Origin: an uncultured Sphingomonas sp.
GTDB taxonomy: Bacteria > Pseudomonadota > Alphaproteobacteria > Sphingomonadales > Sphingomonadaceae
Direction of reading: 5' to 3'
Assembly (NCBI GenBank): GCA_946886845.1
Contig: CAMPJH010000015.1
Location: 1 to 16,639, forward strand
Length of the DNA: 16,639 nucleotides
Every line of letters starts with the position of its first letter. Position 1 is the stretch's first letter. Made by a program: the position numbers and the translations under genes. Under the pieces are notes generated by a model. That model saw only the letters and a list, made by a program, of their open reading frames with translations, did not search any database and was not told where the DNA came from. Positions 1 to 6,645 of the stretch are shown here, piece by piece.

Positions 1-99
1 CCACCGCTGCCGCCGGAGCGCGCAATGGATCAGGAACAAAGTGTAGGTCGGCCGCCGGGTGATCGTTCGGTCGAGGTCGTAGATGGCGAGGTCGCTCAT
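1..99 (-). CDS. HAD-superfamily (HAD-IB-like) phosphatase, N-terminal fragment cut by window edge
   Basis: Only the first 33 codons lie in the window; the rest runs off the left end. The protein starts MSDLAIYDLDRTIT, which is HAD motif I (DxDxT). D8 would be the nucleophile that forms the phospho-aspartate and D10 the acid/base. The form DLDRT followed by a hydrophobic helix (TYTLFLIHCALRR) is typical of HAD-IB phosphoserine-phosphatase-like enzymes. The ATG at 99 overlaps the TGA of the upstream nucleotidyltransferase gene as ATGA (96-99), so translation is probably coupled. Inference from context: it may dephosphorylate an intermediate or product of the headgroup-transfer pathway encoded by the two genes before it. 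Substrate unknown; the cap domain and motifs II-IV are not visible. Confidence 0.8.
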   Translation of the reverse strand, partial: MSDLAIYDLDRTITRRPTYTLFLIHCALRRQRW

Positions 100-863
100 G
101 CGCGCTCCGCCAACAGCTTTTCGACCAGGCCATGGTCGGCGAGCTTGTCGACGTCGACCGCCGCCAGTGGGTCGGACAGGTCGACCGCTTCCGCCTTGAC
201 GCCGAGCCTTTGCCCGATCCGGTCGAGCGTTTGGTGGATCGTCCTGAGGCGCAGCACCGCGGCGAGGAAGTTGAGCGGGCCGAACGCCCAAACCAGCGCC
301 CAGCCCTTCTTGCGGTCCTGCTCGACCGACCGCCACAGCTCGAGCGCCGGCAGGACCTTGGGCCCACTGAGCTGGAACAAATTGGCGCCGCTGTAGGCGC
401 CGTGACGGAATTGGATCCAGGTCCGCTGCGACTGCGGAAGCCGCCGCATCAACGCCTCGCGCTCGACGACGCCGATGGCGATGTCGGCCGGCTCGGCGAG
501 GTCGCAGAATTCGTCGCTCATGCCGGCGTCGAGCAGCACATGGTCGGCGGTGGTGACGATCAGCGGCCATTGGACCGACGGGTCGAACACCATCTTCTCT
601 AGAGTCGCGGCAATCGTCGCCGCGGAGCGCTCGACGACCAGCTTCGGGTGGGCCGGCAGCGCCTCGCCGATCCGCTCCGGCTCCTGAGCAAGCACCCGGA
701 CCTGGGAGAAGCGGTCGGAAGCAAGCAGCGCCTCGACCGGCCAGCGGACCATCGGCTTGCCGCCGATCGGCACCAGCGCCTTCAAGTCAGTGCCGAAGGC
801 CGCCGCCAGCGGGTCGCTGCCGGGCCGCGAGCCGGCCAGCACGACGGCGGTCGGCTTGCTCAC
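96..863 (-). CDS. MobA/IPCT-like nucleotidyltransferase (NTP transferase domain)
   Basis: The 255-residue protein begins with a nucleotidyltransferase Rossmann signature: AVVLAGSRPG at residues 6-15 (variant of LAGGxGxR), followed by K28 and GGKPMV at 34-39. TTADHVLL near 104-111 supplies the acidic metal/substrate residue D107. Such enzymes join NTP to a sugar- or alcohol-phosphate. The GTG at 863 is chosen as start because it overlaps the upstream stop as GTGA (860-863) and the domain begins at once after it; an upstream in-frame ATG at 956 would add 31 residues that only read through the previous gene. It lies between a CDP-alcohol phosphotransferase and a HAD phosphatase, so a CTP:polyol-phosphate cytidylyltransferase role (for example inositol phosphate) is a reasonable inference. 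MobA (molybdenum cofactor guanylyltransferase) is less likely because no molybdopterin genes are near. Confidence 0.85.
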   Translation of the reverse strand: MSKPTAVVLAGSRPGSDPLAAAFGTDLKALVPIGGKPMVRWPVEALLASDRFSQVRVLAQEPERIGEALPAHPKLVVERSAATIAATLEKMVFDPSVQWPLIVTTADHVLLDAGMSDEFCDLAEPADIAIGVVEREALMRRLPQSQRTWIQFRHGAYSGANLFQLSGPKVLPALELWRSVEQDRKKGWALVWAFGPLNFLAAVLRLRTIHQTLDRIGQRLGVKAEAVDLSDPLAAVDVDKLADHGLVEKLLAERA

Positions 864-1975
864 GCCAGCCACGAGCTCACGGGCTCTCCGCGATAGGCCC
901 TCGCCTCCGCCTGCGCGAACCGGACCGCATGGAAGATCAGGGAGACGATCGTCCACAAGGCTACCAGCTCCAGCCCGATATCGGGCCGGCCGAACAGCAA
1001 GGCGCCGACCAGCAGGACCATGTTCGGGTTGCGCCGCGCGGTCACCAGCCGGAACCGGCTGTCGGCCTGTTGCCAGACGTGGATGTGCATCTTGAAGCGG
1101 GCGATGAACAGGCCCTCGATCACCCGCTGGGCGATATAGCCGCCGACGATCGCGGCCAGCAGCATCGCTTCATACACCGGCTCGAGCGGCGTGCCGTAGC
1201 GGTCGAGGCCGTGCGCCCACGCCCAATACCAGAAAGGCGGATGGATGAGGTCGATTCCATGGTCGAACGCCTCGCCCCATTTCGACGAGGCGCCGGTACA
1301 GCGGGCGAGCTTCCCGTCGACCGTGTCGAGGACCATGAAAGCGAAGCCGGCGAGCACTCCGAGCCAGTAATTGCCGAACCAGAAATAGAAGAAGGCGAGC
1401 AGGCACAGCGCCGCGCCGACCGCGGTGACAATGTTGGGCGTCAGCTTCGCCTCGGCCGCCCAGCGCGTCAGGTAGAAAGCGGGCTTGCGCCACAGATAGA
1501 GGGTCAGCGCGTCGGTGACGCCCTTGTACGATGCGTCATAGGCCGCTCGCTCGACCGTCTCGACAGTGTCGGCGTCGAGCCGAAGGACGAACGGCCGTTC
1601 GCGCTTCCGCAGCTCGTCGTAGCTGACCTCGCTGGTTTCGGCGTCGATTCGCTCGAGACCGTCGAGCGATCCGCCCTCGCCCGTCATCGCCCGCTCAACC
1701 GCGGTTGCGCCCGAGGAATCGGGCACGTGGGCGAGCACCGCCTCGCCGCGGAACAGCAGCACGCTTGCCGGTCGCGATCCGACCAGCCGCAGCCAGGCCG
1801 GATCCCAGGCGAAAGCCAGGTTGGCGAGGATCGCCGGATTGCCCGCCGCGGCCGCCCGGGCGGCTTCGAAACCGGCATTCCTGGCCAGCCGGCAGGCGCG
1901 CTCCTCGGCGTCCATGCCGAACACCCGATTCGGGTTTGCTCCGACGGGAATGAAAACAGGGTGGTCGTCGTCCAT
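860..1975 (-). CDS. CDP-alcohol phosphatidyltransferase family membrane enzyme with N-terminal extra domain
   Basis: The 371-residue protein carries the complete CDP-alcohol phosphotransferase motif at residues 217-242 (D217, D220-G221, A224-R225, G234, D238, D242), which binds two metals and CDP. Hydrophobic segments at roughly 182-216, 245-255, 270-285 and 318-350 fit the membrane core of this family. Just before the core, VTDALTLYLWRKP and KLTPNIVT resemble the region leading into the transferase half of inositol-phosphate CDP-alcohol transferases (DIPPS type). The first ~150 residues are not part of the minimal family; FIPVGANPNRVF, AEERACRLARNAGF and a following beta-rich stretch look like a degenerate nucleotidyltransferase fold (inference). 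It is first in a leftward operon and overlaps the nucleotidyltransferase gene by GTGA. Likely role: transfer of a phospho-headgroup from a CDP-activated donor in the inner membrane. Acceptor and headgroup are not decided by the sequence. Confidence 0.87.
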   Translation of the reverse strand: MDDDHPVFIPVGANPNRVFGMDAEERACRLARNAGFEAARAAAAGNPAILANLAFAWDPAWLRLVGSRPASVLLFRGEAVLAHVPDSSGATAVERAMTGEGGSLDGLERIDAETSEVSYDELRKRERPFVLRLDADTVETVERAAYDASYKGVTDALTLYLWRKPAFYLTRWAAEAKLTPNIVTAVGAALCLLAFFYFWFGNYWLGVLAGFAFMVLDTVDGKLARCTGASSKWGEAFDHGIDLIHPPFWYWAWAHGLDRYGTPLEPVYEAMLLAAIVGGYIAQRVIEGLFIARFKMHIHVWQQADSRFRLVTARRNPNMVLLVGALLFGRPDIGLELVALWTIVSLIFHAVRFAQAEARAYRGEPVSSWLA

Positions 1976-2071
1976 CAGAGGCGCTTCTTACGGGCGCGGG
2001 CGCTCACGTCAAAAGCGCGTTAACCGCCACCCGCTTGCTGACGGAGCGTATTTCGAGCATCACCCCCGCAG
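1976..2071. promoter_or_regulatory. Shared divergent promoter region (headgroup operon / mla operon)
   Basis: These 96 bases separate two divergent operons and must hold promoters for both. On the minus strand TTGACG (2012-2007) lies 16 bases from TAAGAA (1990-1985), a weak -35/-10 pair that would start transcription only a few bases before the ATG at 1975. On the plus strand I see no convincing promoter pair, only GCGTATTT near 2046-2053. GTTAAC at 2019-2024 is a short palindrome of unknown meaning. The region is certain by position; the individual boxes are weak. Confidence 0.4.
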
Positions 2072-3175
2072 ATGACTGGGGATCGGCCACAGGGGACCGA
2101 AGAGGGGCACGGAGCGACCTACCGCATGGCGGGGGCGATCACCATTGCGCGCGCCGCCAGCACGGCCCGCGAGATCGCCGCCCAGCCCGACCCGCTGACC
2201 ATCGACCTTAGCGAAGTCACCCGGATGGACACGGTCGGCGCCTGGCTGGTCTACCGCACCGTCCGTGACCGAAAGGCCAGGGTCGTCGGCGCCAGCGAGC
2301 AGGCGAAAAGCCTCCTCGAGCAGGTCGCCGAGGCCGACAAGCCGGTCAAGGTTCATCCCGAAGAGCGCGGCGGCTTCATCGGCCTGCTGCGCGAAATCGG
2401 CGAATGGATGGCCGAGGTCGGCGACACCCTGCTCGGCCTGCTCGGGTTCTTCGGAGCGACGTTGATCGCTTTCGCCAATTTGATCCGACGGCCGAAGCGG
2501 TTCCGGGTCAATGCCGTCGTCCAGCGCTTCGACGTCGTCGGCGTTCGCGCGCTCGGGATCATCGGGCTGATGAGCTTCCTGATCGGGATCGTCATCGCCC
2601 AGCAGGGCGCGGTGCAGCTGCAGCAGTTCGGCGCCGAGATCTACACCATCAACCTCATAGGCCGGATCACGGTCCGCGAGCTCGGCACATTGATGACCGC
2701 GATCATGGTCGCCGGCCGCTCGGGCTCGGCGTTCGCGGCGCAGCTCGGGACGATGAAGATTACCGAGGAGATCGACGCCATGCGGACGATCGGCGTGTCG
2801 CCGATCGAGGCGCTGGTCGTGCCGCGGCTGATCGCGGCGGTGGTGATGATGCCGTTGTTGGCGTTCTGGGCGATGCTGACGGCCTTGTTCGGCGGCGGAA
2901 TCTTCGTCTGGCTCGACCTTGGGATCCCGCCGCTCACCTACGTCCAGCGGCTCCAGGAGGTGACTCCGATCACCGACCTTTGGATCGGGCTGATCAAGGC
3001 GCCGGTGTTCGGCTTCATCATCGCTTTGTCCGGCTGCTTCCAGGGGATGCAGGTTGAAAGCAATTCGGAAGAGGTCGGGCAGCGGACCACCACCGCGGTC
3101 GTCCAGTCGATCTTTCTCGTGATCGTGCTCGACGCCGTCTTCGCCGTCTTCTTCAGCTCGCTGGGTTGGCGATGA
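2072..3175 (+). CDS. mlaE: MlaE-family lipid ABC transporter permease with fused N-terminal STAS domain
   Basis: The 367-residue inner-membrane protein has two parts. Residues ~20-100 form a STAS (MlaB-like) domain, with IDLSEVTRMDTVGA at 44-57 holding T54 at the usual regulatory Ser/Thr position. Residues ~115-367 are the MlaE permease, with RELGTLMTAIMVAGRSGSAF at 202-221 and the coupling segment TEEIDAMRTIGVSP at 231-244, plus several hydrophobic helices. In E. coli MlaB and MlaE are separate proteins; here they are one chain, an arrangement known from other proteobacteria. It is first in a four-gene operon with mlaF, mlaD and a lipoprotein gene, and would form the membrane channel of an MCE lipid transporter. 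ATG 2072 has a poor ribosome site; ATG 2126 (residue 19), preceded by GGAG, is an alternative start that keeps the STAS domain. Confidence 0.93.
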   Translation: MTGDRPQGTEEGHGATYRMAGAITIARAASTAREIAAQPDPLTIDLSEVTRMDTVGAWLVYRTVRDRKARVVGASEQAKSLLEQVAEADKPVKVHPEERGGFIGLLREIGEWMAEVGDTLLGLLGFFGATLIAFANLIRRPKRFRVNAVVQRFDVVGVRALGIIGLMSFLIGIVIAQQGAVQLQQFGAEIYTINLIGRITVRELGTLMTAIMVAGRSGSAFAAQLGTMKITEEIDAMRTIGVSPIEALVVPRLIAAVVMMPLLAFWAMLTALFGGGIFVWLDLGIPPLTYVQRLQEVTPITDLWIGLIKAPVFGFIIALSGCFQGMQVESNSEEVGQRTTTAVVQSIFLVIVLDAVFAVFFSSLGWR

Positions 3176-3990
3176 CGACTCCCAAGGATTGCGATCCGAT
3201 CATCACCGTTCGCGGGCTGCGCAACGCTTTCGGCGAGCAGGTCGTCCACGAAAATCTCGACCTCGACGTCTGCCGCGGCGAGATTCTTGGCGTGGTAGGC
3301 GGCTCGGGCACCGGCAAGTCGGTCCTGATGCGATCGATCATCGGCTTGCAGAAACCGGACGCCGGCGAGGTCGAAGTGCTCGGCGAAAGCATGCTCGACC
3401 GCGACGAGGACGAGGCCAAGAGCATTCGCCGCCGCTGGGGAATCCTGTTCCAGAACGGCGCCTTGTTCTCGACCCTGACGGTCGCCGAGAATGTCGAGGT
3501 GCCGATCCGCGAATATTTTCCGTTCATCGATCAGCAGCTGCTGGACGAGATCGCGTCCTACAAGATCGCGATGAGCGCGCTGCCGCCCGATGCCGGCCCG
3601 AAGTTTCCGTCGGAGCTGTCTGGCGGCATGGTGAAGCGCGCCGGCCTAGCGCGGGCGCTGGCGCTCGACCCGGAGCTGTTGTTCCTCGACGAGCCGACCG
3701 CCGGCCTCGACCCGATCGCCGCGGCGACTTTCGACGAGCTGATCCTGTCGCTCCAGAAGAAGCTGGGGCTGACCGTCTTCCTGATCACGCACGACCTCGA
3801 CACGCTGTACGCCATCTGCGACCGTGTCGCCGTGCTCGCCGACAAGAAAGTGATAGCGGCGGCGCCGATACCGGAACTGCTGAAGTTGGATCATCCGTGG
3901 ATCCAGGAATATTTTAACGGGCCGCGCGGACGTGCTGCGGCCGATACGGCTCAGGAGCACGCCGAAACGCTGGGGAGCATCGAGGCCTGA
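3172..3990 (+). CDS. mlaF: MlaF-type ABC transporter ATP-binding protein
   Basis: The 272-residue cytoplasmic ATPase shows all ABC motifs: Walker A GGSGTGKS (43-50), Q-loop Q94, signature LSGGM (149-153), Walker B LLFLDEP (169-175) with catalytic E174, D-loop around GLD 178-180 and switch H207. The C-terminal tail after ~245 (HPWIQEYFNGPRG) matches the MlaF tail that follows the last strand and helps hold the dimer together. It powers lipid movement by the MlaE/MlaD complex. ATG 3172 is preferred because it overlaps the mlaE stop as ATGA (3172-3175); a TTG two codons earlier (3166) is possible but less likely. Its own stop overlaps the next start as TGATG (3988-3992), so the operon is tightly coupled. 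Confidence 0.95.
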   Translation: MTTPKDCDPIITVRGLRNAFGEQVVHENLDLDVCRGEILGVVGGSGTGKSVLMRSIIGLQKPDAGEVEVLGESMLDRDEDEAKSIRRRWGILFQNGALFSTLTVAENVEVPIREYFPFIDQQLLDEIASYKIAMSALPPDAGPKFPSELSGGMVKRAGLARALALDPELLFLDEPTAGLDPIAAATFDELILSLQKKLGLTVFLITHDLDTLYAICDRVAVLADKKVIAAAPIPELLKLDHPWIQEYFNGPRGRAAADTAQEHAETLGSIEA

Positions 3991-4943
3991 TGGAGACGCG
4001 GTCGAACTATATCCTTGTCGGTGCGGTCACGCTGGCGATGCTGGCGGGCCTGCTGATTTTCACCGTCTGGCTCGCCGGCCTCTCCGGCCGCGAGACCAAA
4101 TGCTACGACATTTACTTCAGCCAGGCGGTCGGCGGGCTCAACAAGGGCTCGAGCGTCACCTTCTCCGGAGTCCCGGTCGGGCAGATCGAGCGGATCTCGC
4201 TGCTTCCTGACCGTCCGGAGTTCGTCTGGGTGCGGATCGAGGTCGACCGCGACACTCCGGTGCTTCAGGGGACCACGGCTCAGATCCACGGCGTCGGCTT
4301 TACCGGGGTCAGCGAGATTCAGCTGGCCGGCGCCAACCGCGGCGCCCGTCCGATCGAGCAGGTCGGCCCGCAAGGCTGCCCGGTGATCCCGTCGAGCACC
4401 AGCGGCCTCGGCGCCCTGCTAAGCAGCGCGCCTGAGCTTCTCGAGCGAATCCAGCGGCTCACCGAGCGGCTCACCGAACTGCTCAGCGACGAGAACCAGA
4501 ATGCGATCGCCGACATCCTCGACAATATCGATCGCACGACCACGGTCCTTGCCGATAAATCGCCCGAGATGGGCGAAGCGATCACCCAGTTGCGGATTAC
4601 CACTCGCAACGCCGGTATCGCCGCCGAGCGCGTCGGGGCGCTTGCCGACAACACCAATCGCCTGGTGACCGAGCAAGGCCAGCCGGCGGCGGAGGACCTG
4701 CGCAAGGCGATTGCCAGCATTCAGCGAGCGACGGACACGCTCGACTTGATGCTCGGCGACGCTCGGCCGGGGGTCCAGGCCTTCAGCAAGTCGACGCTGC
4801 CCGAACTCAACCGGCTGGTGCGCGATATGCGCGAGTTGACGCAGTCGCTGCGCGGAGTGTCGGAGCGTGTCGAGCAGGGCGGTATCGGCGGCGCTTTGGG
4901 GCCGCAGAAGCTGCCCGATTATGAACCGGGGAAGAAACAATGA
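3990..4943 (+). CDS. mlaD: MCE-domain lipid-binding protein (MlaD family)
   Basis: The 317-residue protein has a single N-terminal membrane anchor (residues ~7-30, YILVGAVTLAMLAGLLIFTV) and then one MCE domain at ~38-115 (YDIYFSQAVGGLNKGSSVTF, GVPVGQIERI, GFTGVSEIQL). MCE domains form hexameric rings in the periplasm with a central lipid channel. Residues ~140-300 are long, mostly helical and coiled-coil-like (LLERIQRLTERLTELL and later repeats), longer than the E. coli MlaD tail (183 residues in total) and closer to the longer MCE proteins of other alphaproteobacteria; this could build a tube or reach toward the outer membrane (inference). GAGG four bases before the ATG is a usable ribosome site. 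The gene lies between mlaF and the lipoprotein gene with overlaps at both ends. Confidence 0.94.
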   Translation: METRSNYILVGAVTLAMLAGLLIFTVWLAGLSGRETKCYDIYFSQAVGGLNKGSSVTFSGVPVGQIERISLLPDRPEFVWVRIEVDRDTPVLQGTTAQIHGVGFTGVSEIQLAGANRGARPIEQVGPQGCPVIPSSTSGLGALLSSAPELLERIQRLTERLTELLSDENQNAIADILDNIDRTTTVLADKSPEMGEAITQLRITTRNAGIAAERVGALADNTNRLVTEQGQPAAEDLRKAIASIQRATDTLDLMLGDARPGVQAFSKSTLPELNRLVRDMRELTQSLRGVSERVEQGGIGGALGPQKLPDYEPGKKQ

Positions 4944-5545
4944 GAGGTTTTGTGCGAAACGGCGCGGCTGCAGCGCTCGCGGTCGGTTTGGGCGCCTGCT
5001 CGATCGGAGGAATGCTCGGCGGCGGCGGCAAGGCGCCGGCCGTGCTGTCGACTCTCACCGCCGAAAATGTAGCGGCGATGCCGCCGCTGCGGTCGGCGGT
5101 CGCCGGCGAAACGGTGACGATCCGGGTGCCGGTCATTCCTCGCGAGTTGCGGACGAACCGAGTCCCGGCCCGGCTGAGCGCAACCCAGGTTCAATATGTC
5201 AAAGACCTGCAGTGGATCGACACGCCCGACCGGCTGTTCCAGGAGCTGGTCGAGGAGATGGTTCGGCGCACGACCGGGCGGGTCGTCCTCGATCCCAGCC
5301 AGTCGGCGCTCGACCCGGGTCTCGTGGTCACCGGGGAGCTGCAGAGTTTTGGCTACGATGCCCAGCAAGGCATGGTCGTCGTCCAATATGATGCATCGAT
5401 GGCGACCCAGGACGGCACTCAGGTCCGGACCCGCCGCTTCGAGGCGTCGCTTCCCGCCGACGGGACCGCAGCGACCGTCCCTTATGCTCTCAACCAAGCG
5501 GCCAACCAGGTCGCCCGAGAGGTCGCCGGCTGGATCGGCGGATAA
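4940..5545 (+). CDS. ABC-type transport auxiliary lipoprotein (PF03886/PqiC-like)
   Basis: The 201-residue protein starts with a lipoprotein signal peptide: MRGFVRN, a hydrophobic stretch, and lipobox LGAC with C20 as lipidated residue. The +2 residue is serine, which fits sorting to the outer membrane. The mature part (LSTLTAENVAAMP, TVTIRVPVIPRELRTNRVPA, LQWIDTPDRLFQELVEEMV, VTGELQSFGYD) matches the ABC_trans_aux / PqiC pattern. In MCE systems this protein is the likely outer-membrane partner. ATG 4940 overlaps the mlaD stop as ATGA and is preceded by GGGGAAG, a strong ribosome site. It ends the mla operon; no mlaC-like periplasmic carrier gene follows, so this lipoprotein and the long MlaD tail may take over that bridging role (inference). 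Confidence 0.88.
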   Translation: MRGFVRNGAAAALAVGLGACSIGGMLGGGGKAPAVLSTLTAENVAAMPPLRSAVAGETVTIRVPVIPRELRTNRVPARLSATQVQYVKDLQWIDTPDRLFQELVEEMVRRTTGRVVLDPSQSALDPGLVVTGELQSFGYDAQQGMVVVQYDASMATQDGTQVRTRRFEASLPADGTAATVPYALNQAANQVAREVAGWIGG

Positions 5546-5613
5546 CGACGAACGGGCTCTAGTTTCGACAGACGGCATTGAGCCGAGCTAGTCGCAACAG
5601 CTAACCCTTCAGC

Positions 5614-6645
5614 ATGAGAAACCTAGCATGGCTGCTGCTTCTTGCGGCTTGCGCGACAGTCGACGCCCACGCGTCCGAGCCAACGCCTTCATCCGCGGCA
5701 GGGTCAGAACAGGCTAGCAGCCCATCGGTCGCGACAGAACCGGCGGTGCCCAACATCGCCTATCACCAGCATCTGTTCAGTGCCCGCACGTCTGAGTTGA
5801 TCAAGCTTCCGGTCTACGACGCGACGGCGTTGCTTGCGGATCTCGACCGAGCCGGCATTCAACGGGCTGTCGTGCTGTCCATGGCCTACACCTATGCTGA
5901 CGAACGCAAGAATGTGCCCGATCGCGACGCCAATGTGCGTGGGGAAAATGACTGGACGGCGGCCGAGGCCGCTCGTTCGAACGGTCGGCTGATCGGCTTT
6001 TGCAGCGTCAATCCGTTGCGTGAGGCCGCTCTTGCCGAGGTTGAGCGCTGCACGCGCCTGCCCAACATCCGCGGCCTAAAGTTGCACTTCGCCAACAGCG
6101 GCGTGAACCTGCGTAATGCCGACCACGCTTCAAAGCTGGCGCAAGTCTTCGCTGCAGCCAATTCCGCTGGTGCCCCGATCATCGTCCACATGCGGTTGCG
6201 TACCTCGAGCACCGACGCTTACGGAGCCGAGGATGCGCAGCTGTTCATCGATAAGCTGCTCCCGGCCGCCCCGAACGTCGCGGTCCAGATCGCCCACCTT
6301 GCCGGCGCGGGGAGTTTTCCCGAGGACGCGGAGATGGCCATGAACGTTTTCGCCGAGGCGATCTCGAGAGACGATTCACGGACTCGCAATGTCTACTTCG
6401 ACGTGACGACCGTGGCGATGAGCGGCACCACCAAGGCAGACGGCGACTATATCGCCAAGGCGATCAGGAGTGTCGGCGTCGAGCGTGTGCTTTTCGGCAG
6501 TGACGCGCCTTTCGAAGGCAATCCGCCCCCTGGAGAGGCGTGGTCCCTGTTCACAAACAAAGTGCCGCTGAGCGAGGCTGAGTTCCGGACAATCGCAAAC
6601 AACGTCGCGCCTTACGCCCGCAACAACTCACGCAACGCGCGATAG
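5614..6645 (+). CDS. Exported amidohydrolase (amidohydrolase-2 / TIM-barrel metal hydrolase)
   Basis: The 343-residue protein has the metal-ligand pattern of the amidohydrolase-2 family: H51-Q-H53 at the end of strand 1, K156 in RGLKLHF, H192 in IIVHMR, H228 in QIAHLAGAG and D297 in LFGSDAPF. These hydrolases or decarboxylases use one or two divalent metals; substrate not recognisable. The N-terminus MRNLAWLLLLAAC ends in a possible lipobox (LAAC, C13), so it may be a lipoprotein; cleavage after AHA (residues 18-20) by signal peptidase I is the alternative. A Ser/Pro/Ala-rich linker (21-46) separates signal and barrel. It stands alone: 68 bases after the mla operon with no clear ribosome site before ATG 5614, and its last 18 bases overlap the convergent ZIP gene. 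Codon choice looks less GC-extreme at third positions than in its neighbours (by eye). Confidence 0.83.
   Translation: MRNLAWLLLLAACATVDAHASEPTPSSAAGSEQASSPSVATEPAVPNIAYHQHLFSARTSELIKLPVYDATALLADLDRAGIQRAVVLSMAYTYADERKNVPDRDANVRGENDWTAAEAARSNGRLIGFCSVNPLREAALAEVERCTRLPNIRGLKLHFANSGVNLRNADHASKLAQVFAAANSAGAPIIVHMRLRTSSTDAYGAEDAQLFIDKLLPAAPNVAVQIAHLAGAGSFPEDAEMAMNVFAEAISRDDSRTRNVYFDVTTVAMSGTTKADGDYIAKAIRSVGVERVLFGSDAPFEGNPPPGEAWSLFTNKVPLSEAEFRTIANNVAPYARNNSRNAR

Noticed and set aside
864..956. N-terminal extension of the nucleotidyltransferase by 31 codons
   Set aside because: It only reads through the end of the upstream gene; the GTGA overlap and the immediate Rossmann strand favour GTG 863.
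929..2023. Plus-strand open frame of 364 codons opposite the CDP-alcohol phosphotransferase
   Set aside because: Low-complexity composition and full overlap with a gene that carries an intact catalytic motif; a shadow frame.
2404..3057. Plus-strand frame of 217 codons inside mlaE
   Set aside because: Arg/Asp-rich shadow in another frame of the permease; no homologous character.
5554..5584. Hairpin GGGCTC...GAGCC after the mla operon as a terminator
   Set aside because: Only five base pairs with a 20-base loop and no T-run; not enough for a terminator call.
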